From NCBI RefSeq assembly GCF_000961885.1, contig NZ_JZKH01000068.1, positions 1 through 44,713 on the forward strand: a stretch of DNA of 44,713 nucleotides, in the 5' to 3' direction. Shown in pieces: positions 41,324-44,713 of this stretch (position 1 is its first letter; the number at the start of each line of letters is the position of its first letter). A program made the position numbers and the translations under genes. The notes below the pieces were generated by a model. That model was not told the DNA's origin. It ran no database searches and worked only from the letters and a program-made list of their open reading frames with translations. The stretch comes from Streptomyces rubellomurinus. Its GTDB lineage: Bacteria > Actinomycetota > Actinomycetes > Streptomycetales > Streptomycetaceae.

Positions 41324-42005
41324 TGGCGGCCAGCGCGTCCAGGGTGGCCTCGGCGTGGGCCAGGGACTCGACGGCGAGCGGCCGCAGGGCGTGCAGCGCC
41401 GGGACGTCCTCGGCCCGGGTGAGCTCGGCCGTCACCACGTGCAGGTGCTCCGGCGCGATGCCGAGCCCCTCGAAGTAGGCCCGCAGGTACGGGACCTGGA
41501 AGTCGCAGTGCTCGCGCGGGGTGCCCGGCCCGTAGCCGCCGCCGCGCACCGCGACCAGCACCACCCGGGTGCCCCGCAGCAGCGCCTCGCCGGTGGCCGC
41601 GTCCCGGTAGACGCCGGGGAAGGTGACCCGGTCGATCCACGCCTTGAGGCCGGTCGAGACGGTGAAGTTGTACATCGGGGCGCCGAGCAGCAGGACGTCG
41701 GCGGCCAGCAGCTGTTCGATCAGCGGACGGGCCAGCGCCCACTCGTGCTCCTCCTCGGGGGTCCGCGCCAGGAGGGCGATGTCGTCCAGCGGGAGCACCC
41801 CCTTGCGCTCGGTCCGGCGGCCGAGCGCGTCGAAGGCGGCGCGCACCGCGGGCACCGGGTCGCCGGCCAGGTCGAGGTGCCGGTGCCGGGCGGCGGTGCC
41901 GTGCCGGGCGCGCCAGACGGAGGCGAAGCGGGCGGTCAGGGCGCGGCTCACCGAGCCGTCCGGGCTGATGCTGGAGTCGAGGTGGAGCAGCGTGGTGGAG
42001 GTCAT
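41316..42005 (-). CDS. azoR: FMN-dependent NADH-azoreductase
   Basis: A 229-residue flavodoxin-fold reductase of the AzoR/AcpD type, using NADH to reduce azo dyes and quinones by two electrons. The FMN-binding loop is LHLDSSISPDGSVSRAL near the N-terminus, and the hallmark PMYNFTVSTGLKAWIDRV lies near residue 109. The length is slightly above the usual 200-215 residues, with the extra part at the C-terminus. CAGGAG lies seven bases before the ATG. It is divergent from an ECF41-type sigma factor across 73 bp, with a matching promoter, so it is the probable target gene. Quinone reduction would fit a role in redox-stress defence. Confidence 0.93.
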   Translation of the reverse strand: MTSTTLLHLDSSISPDGSVSRALTARFASVWRARHGTAARHRHLDLAGDPVPAVRAAFDALGRRTERKGVLPLDDIALLARTPEEEHEWALARPLIEQLLAADVLLLGAPMYNFTVSTGLKAWIDRVTFPGVYRDAATGEALLRGTRVVLVAVRGGGYGPGTPREHCDFQVPYLRAYFEGLGIAPEHLHVVTAELTRAEDVPALHALRPLAVESLAHAEATLDALAATL

Positions 42006-42015
42006 GGCGGTCTCC

Positions 42016-42042
42016 TGTCACCTGGGGAGCGGGCGGATCGTC
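42016..42042 (+). promoter_or_regulatory. ECF41-type promoter toward the sigma factor gene
   Basis: TGTCACC (42016-42022), a 16-bp spacer and CGTC (42039-42042). I recall the ECF41 consensus as TGTCACA with CGTC at -10. The expected start lies about 30 bases before the sigma factor ATG, leaving room for its GAGGAAAGG ribosome site. This suggests autoregulation. Confidence 0.65.
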
Positions 42043-42050
42043 ATACCGGT

Positions 42051-42077
42051 GACGGGCCCGGCCGAGGAAAGGTGACC
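42051..42077 (-). promoter_or_regulatory. ECF41-type promoter toward azoR
   Basis: On the minus strand: GGTCACC (42077-42071), a 16-bp spacer and CGTC (42054-42051), the same spacing as the promoter on the other strand. The first base differs from the TGTCACA consensus I recall. The start would lie about 40 bases before the azoR ATG. Confidence 0.6.
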
Positions 42078-42078
42078 G

Positions 42079-43035
42079 ATGAGCGGGGACGGATTTCCGG
42101 ACGGCTCCGGGGTGGAGCCGGCGGCGCGCTTCGAGGCCGAGCGCGGGCGGCTGCGGGCGATCGCCCAGCGGATGCTCGGCTCGACCGGCGAGGCCGAGGA
42201 CGCCGTCCAGGAGGCCTGGCTGCGGCTCGTCCGGACGGACGCGGCGGAGATCGACAACCTGCCCGGCTGGCTGACCACGGTGGTCTCCCGGATCTGCCTG
42301 GACCTGCTGCGGGCGCGCGCGGCGCGCCGGGAGGAGCCGGCCGGCGAGGCGCTGCCGGAGGCGGTCAGCGAGGGCACGGACCCCGAGCGGGAGGCGGTGC
42401 TGGTCGACTCGGTGGGGCGCGCGCTGCTGGTGGTGCTGGACCGGCTGGGCCCGGCCGAGCGGGTCGCCTTCGTGCTGCACGACGGCTTCGCGGTGCCCTT
42501 CGAGCAGATCGCGCCGATCGTCGGCCGGACGCCGGTGGCCGCCAAGAAGCTGGCCAGCCGTGCCCGGCAGCGGGTGCGGGGCACGGCCGCGCTGCCGCCG
42601 GAGCCGCTGGCCGGGCACCGGCGGGTGGTGGAGGCCTTCCTGGCCGCGGCCCGGGGCGGCGACCTGGCCGAGCTGCTGGCCGTCCTCGCACCGGACGTGG
42701 TGCGCCGGGCCGACCCGGCGGCGCTGCCGCCCGGCCGCGCCCTGGTGGCCCGGGGCGCCCGGACCGTCGCCGGGGAGACCACGGTCTTCGGCCGCCGGGC
42801 CCGCTACGGCGCGGTGGCGCTGGTGGACGGGCTGCCCGGCATCCTGATCGCCCCGGACGGGCGGCTGCGGCTGGTGCTGCGGATGGCCGTGGCGGACGGC
42901 CGGGTGGCCGGCTACGAGGTGGTCGCCGACCCGGGCCGGCTGGCCGCGCTCGAGTTGGCGGTGCTGGAGCCGGCGGTGCTGGAGCCGGCGGTGCTGGGGT
43001 CGGGGGTGCTGGGGTCGGCGGTGCTGCCGCGGTGA
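42079..43035 (+). CDS. ECF41-type RNA polymerase sigma factor with SnoaL-like C-terminal domain
   Basis: A 318-residue ECF sigma factor. Region 2 is FEAERGRLRAIAQRMLGSTGEAEDAVQEAWLRL with GWLTTVVSRICLDLLR, and region 4 is LGPAERVAFVLHDGFAVPFEQIAPIVGRTPVAAKKLASRARQRVRG. About 130 residues then form the fused SnoaL-like domain (RRVVEAFLAAARGGDLAELLAVLAPDVV) that in ECF41 factors replaces a separate anti-sigma factor. The DGGGK motif usual in that domain is not intact: the region reads RADPAALPPGRALVARG. The last 25 residues are a tandem [AG]VL[EG][PS] repeat overlapping the mug gene. Upstream and divergent promoters fit ECF41, so it likely controls itself and azoR. Confidence 0.92.
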   Translation: MSGDGFPDGSGVEPAARFEAERGRLRAIAQRMLGSTGEAEDAVQEAWLRLVRTDAAEIDNLPGWLTTVVSRICLDLLRARAARREEPAGEALPEAVSEGTDPEREAVLVDSVGRALLVVLDRLGPAERVAFVLHDGFAVPFEQIAPIVGRTPVAAKKLASRARQRVRGTAALPPEPLAGHRRVVEAFLAAARGGDLAELLAVLAPDVVRRADPAALPPGRALVARGARTVAGETTVFGRRARYGAVALVDGLPGILIAPDGRLRLVLRMAVADGRVAGYEVVADPGRLAALELAVLEPAVLEPAVLGSGVLGSAVLPR

Positions 43036-43574
43036 TCGTCGAGGCTCTCGCGCAGGGTGCGGAACTCCGCGGCCAGCGCGTCCAGCGTGTAGTGCGCGTT
43101 GAGCCCGCTCGGGTTGGGCAGCACCCAGACCTCGGTGTCGCCGATGCCCTCCGGCTGGCGCCCGATGGCGGCCCGCCGCTTGCCGAAGGCCGTCCGGTAG
43201 GCGCCGATGCCGAGCACGGCGAGGACGCGCGGGCGCAGCCGCAGCACCCGTTCGGTGAGGGCGGCGCCGCCCGCGCGCAGCTCCTCGGCGGTGAGTTCGT
43301 CGGCCTTGGCGGTGGCGCGCGGGGCGACGTTGGTGATGCCGAGGCCGAGCGCGGGCAACTCGCCCTGCTCGTCCGGGCGGAACTGGCGCGGGGTGAAACC
43401 GGAGCGGTGCAGGGCGGGCCAGAAGCGGTTGCCGGGGCGGGCGAAGTGGTGGCCGGTGGCGCCGGACCACAGGCCCGGGTTGATGCCGCAGAACAGCACC
43501 TTCAGCCCGGGGCCGGTGACGTCGGGGATGGTGGTGTCCTTGGCGGCCTGCAACTGCTCGGGAGTCGGCTTCAC
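42912..43574 (-). CDS. mug: G/U mismatch-specific uracil-DNA glycosylase
   Basis: A 220-residue base-excision repair enzyme that removes U or T opposite G. The catalytic/water-activating motif is GINPGLWSGATGHHFARPGNRFWP (Asn in GINPG, near residue 32), and the intercalation loop motif is NPSGLNAHYT near residue 165. The conserved fold ends near residue 185; the final 35 residues are a Ser/Thr/Ala/Pro repeat (STADPSTPDPSTAGSST) produced by reading the complement of the sigma factor's tandem repeat. The gene overlaps that of the sigma factor tail to tail by 124 bp. The GTG start overlaps the PAP2 gene stop by 4 bp, so the two are co-translated. Confidence 0.92.
   Translation of the reverse strand: MKPTPEQLQAAKDTTIPDVTGPGLKVLFCGINPGLWSGATGHHFARPGNRFWPALHRSGFTPRQFRPDEQGELPALGLGITNVAPRATAKADELTAEELRAGGAALTERVLRLRPRVLAVLGIGAYRTAFGKRRAAIGRQPEGIGDTEVWVLPNPSGLNAHYTLDALAAEFRTLRESLDDHRGSTADPSTPDPSTAGSSTAGSSTANSSAASRPGSATTS
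42958..43027. repeat. 15-bp tandem repeat shared by two convergent genes
   Basis: Four full copies and a partial copy of [GC]GGGTGCTGGRGYCG-like 15-mers (units start at 42958, 42973, 42988, 43003, 43018). On the plus strand they encode AVLEP/AVLGS/GVLGS at the end of the sigma factor, and on the minus strand STAGS/STANS-type units at the end of Mug. Such repeats can change copy number by slippage without breaking either frame. Confidence 0.85.
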
Positions 43575-44674
43575 CCGGTCAAGTCTGCCGACCGGGGCCG
43601 AAGCGCGGCGCGGTGGGTGGTGCGGTGGGTGCCGCGACGGGCGGCGCGGCGGGTGCGCAGCCACCGCAGGCCGAACACCACGACGGCCGCGTACGCCCAG
43701 CCGGCGAACACGTCCACGATGAAGTGCTCGGCGCCGTACACCAGGGTGAAGGCCATCGCGAGCGGATAGGCGACCAGCAGGGCCCGCAGGCGGGGGCCGG
43801 CGGTCGGCCAGAAGAAGAACAGCAGCATCGCCGGGTAGGCGGAGTGCAGCGAGGGCATCGCGGCGACGTCGTTGGCGAACTGGCTGCCGTTCTCCAGCAG
43901 CGAGTCGGCCTGCGGCAGCCCGCTCACCGAGATCGTCTCCCAGACCACCCGGGTCAGCTGCGGCAGGTGGCCCTGCTGGGCGACCAGCCACGGCGGGTCG
44001 GCCGGGAAGAGCAGGTAGGTGGCGAAGCCGGCGAAGGTCAACGTCAGGTAGCAGACGAGCAGTTGGCGGAAGCGGTGGTGGGCGCGCCGCCAGAGTACGG
44101 CGAGCAGGACGAAGACCACGAAGAAGTGCGACAGGTAGACGCCGACGGCGGCGTAGTCGTACCAGTGCGGCGAGCCGGGGGTGTAGAGCGCGTGCTGGAG
44201 CCGGACGGTCCAGGTGTCGCCGAGGCCGAGCACTTCGTCGGCCCGCAGCTGGGGCAGCCAGTGCGGGGCCCACGGGGTGTGCGCGCCGTAGCCGCGCAGC
44301 AGCGAGTAGGCCCACACCACGGCCATCACCGGCACCCAGTCGCGCAGGACGAGCAGGAAGCCGCGCGGGCCGTGTCCGCTGTGCACGGCGGCGGTGAGCA
44401 GCGCGCCGATCAGCCACAGGAACACCACGTCGTTGGCGAAGGCCAGGCCCTGGGTGCCGAGGAACCAGCCGAAGGCGGCCAGGTAGAGCGGCCAGGCCAG
44501 CCACCGCAGTCTCGACCAGCCGGTTGCTCGGCCACCTGCCCGGGGGCGCTGGCGGAGCTGGGGCACCGGACGCGGGAGCCCGGCCCGCACCGGGGGCGGG
44601 GTGGCCGGGCTGAGCAGCTTGGTCATGCCCACCGAAACTAGCGGCGCAAGCTTGGAGGACTCTGGGGGAACCAT
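43571..44674 (-). CDS. PAP2-superfamily membrane phosphatase (inositolphosphotransferase-like)
   Basis: A 367-residue membrane protein with about six helices. The PAP2 catalytic motifs are MPSLHSAYPAML (C2, with the acid-base His) and YGAEHFIVDVFAGW (C3, with the nucleophile His), in the form typical of the PAP2_3/AUR1-like group, which acts on lipid phosphates or transfers phosphoalcohols. FPADPPWLVAQQGHLP is a conserved loop upstream. The start is uncertain: ATG at 44674 gives the longest form, and ATG at 44626 (MTKLLSPATPPPV) removes 16 residues; neither has a strong ribosome site. The basic tail after the last helix overlaps the mug start. Substrate unknown. Confidence 0.88.
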   Translation of the reverse strand: MVPPESSKLAPLVSVGMTKLLSPATPPPVRAGLPRPVPQLRQRPRAGGRATGWSRLRWLAWPLYLAAFGWFLGTQGLAFANDVVFLWLIGALLTAAVHSGHGPRGFLLVLRDWVPVMAVVWAYSLLRGYGAHTPWAPHWLPQLRADEVLGLGDTWTVRLQHALYTPGSPHWYDYAAVGVYLSHFFVVFVLLAVLWRRAHHRFRQLLVCYLTLTFAGFATYLLFPADPPWLVAQQGHLPQLTRVVWETISVSGLPQADSLLENGSQFANDVAAMPSLHSAYPAMLLFFFWPTAGPRLRALLVAYPLAMAFTLVYGAEHFIVDVFAGWAYAAVVVFGLRWLRTRRAARRGTHRTTHRAALRPRSADLTG

Positions 44675-44713
44675 GACCGGATCGTAAGAAAAGGACGGTC
44701 GGGGGGGCAGGAC

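Overview
The window is very GC-rich DNA with strong third-position G/C bias, frequent GTG starts, 4-bp ATGA/GTGA gene overlaps, -10-like hexamers (TACGAT, TAGGAT) a few bases before start codons, and hairpin terminators without U tracts. With a futalosine-pathway menaquinone cluster, an AfsK-like kinase with a PQQ-type propeller and an ECF41-type sigma factor, this points to a chromosomal segment of Streptomyces or a close relative (Kitasatospora, Streptacidiphilus). I recognise no tRNA, rRNA, transposase, integrase, attachment site or CRISPR array.

Layout. (1) 1-1575: 5' part of an acyl-CoA carboxylase beta subunit and a PLDc_N membrane protein, both on the minus strand. (2) 1670-14115: late menaquinone genes (UbiD-like mqnL, UbiA-like mqnP, UbiX-like mqnM, an Lrp regulator, mqnE). 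They are split by a block of nine accessory genes (two GNATs, DUF6215, alpha/beta hydrolase with divergent TetR, beta-helix protein, VOC protein, MOSC protein, cyclase-family hydrolase) and by a Ser/Thr dehydratase. (3) 14235-24053: envelope and signalling genes: L,D-transpeptidase with a tyrosine-rich cytoplasmic tail, KAS III-like enzyme, TetR regulator, AfsK-like kinase, GalE, HtrA-type lipoprotein protease and an unpaired sensor kinase. (4) 24362-34429: a ten-gene complex I operon nuoA-B-C-H-I-J-K-L-M-N with no nuoD, E, F or G, followed by htpX. (5) 35551-41303: a MocR-type regulator divergent from an EamA exporter, then an isolated cytochrome oxidase subunit I gene followed by a BlaI repressor and M56 metalloprotease pair. 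(6) 41316-44674: an azoreductase divergent from an ECF41-type sigma factor, then mug and a PAP2-family phosphatase.

A respiratory theme runs through the window: quinone synthesis, a membrane-arm-rich NDH-1-like module without its NADH dehydrogenase subunits, a terminal oxidase catalytic subunit, and a BlaI/M56 pair of a type that can link proteolytic sensing to transcription. That these parts act together is my inference from proximity.

The most notable non-coding signals are two oppositely oriented ECF41-type promoters in the 73-bp azoR/sigma gap, a 12-bp palindrome identical to the DasR (dre) core over the predicted -35 of the MOSC gene, two hairpins that enclose the stop codons of both convergent neighbours, and direct GATAGCGC repeats at the MocR/EamA divergent start. 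All functional calls come from reading the sequence and from memory of the families; no database search was run.
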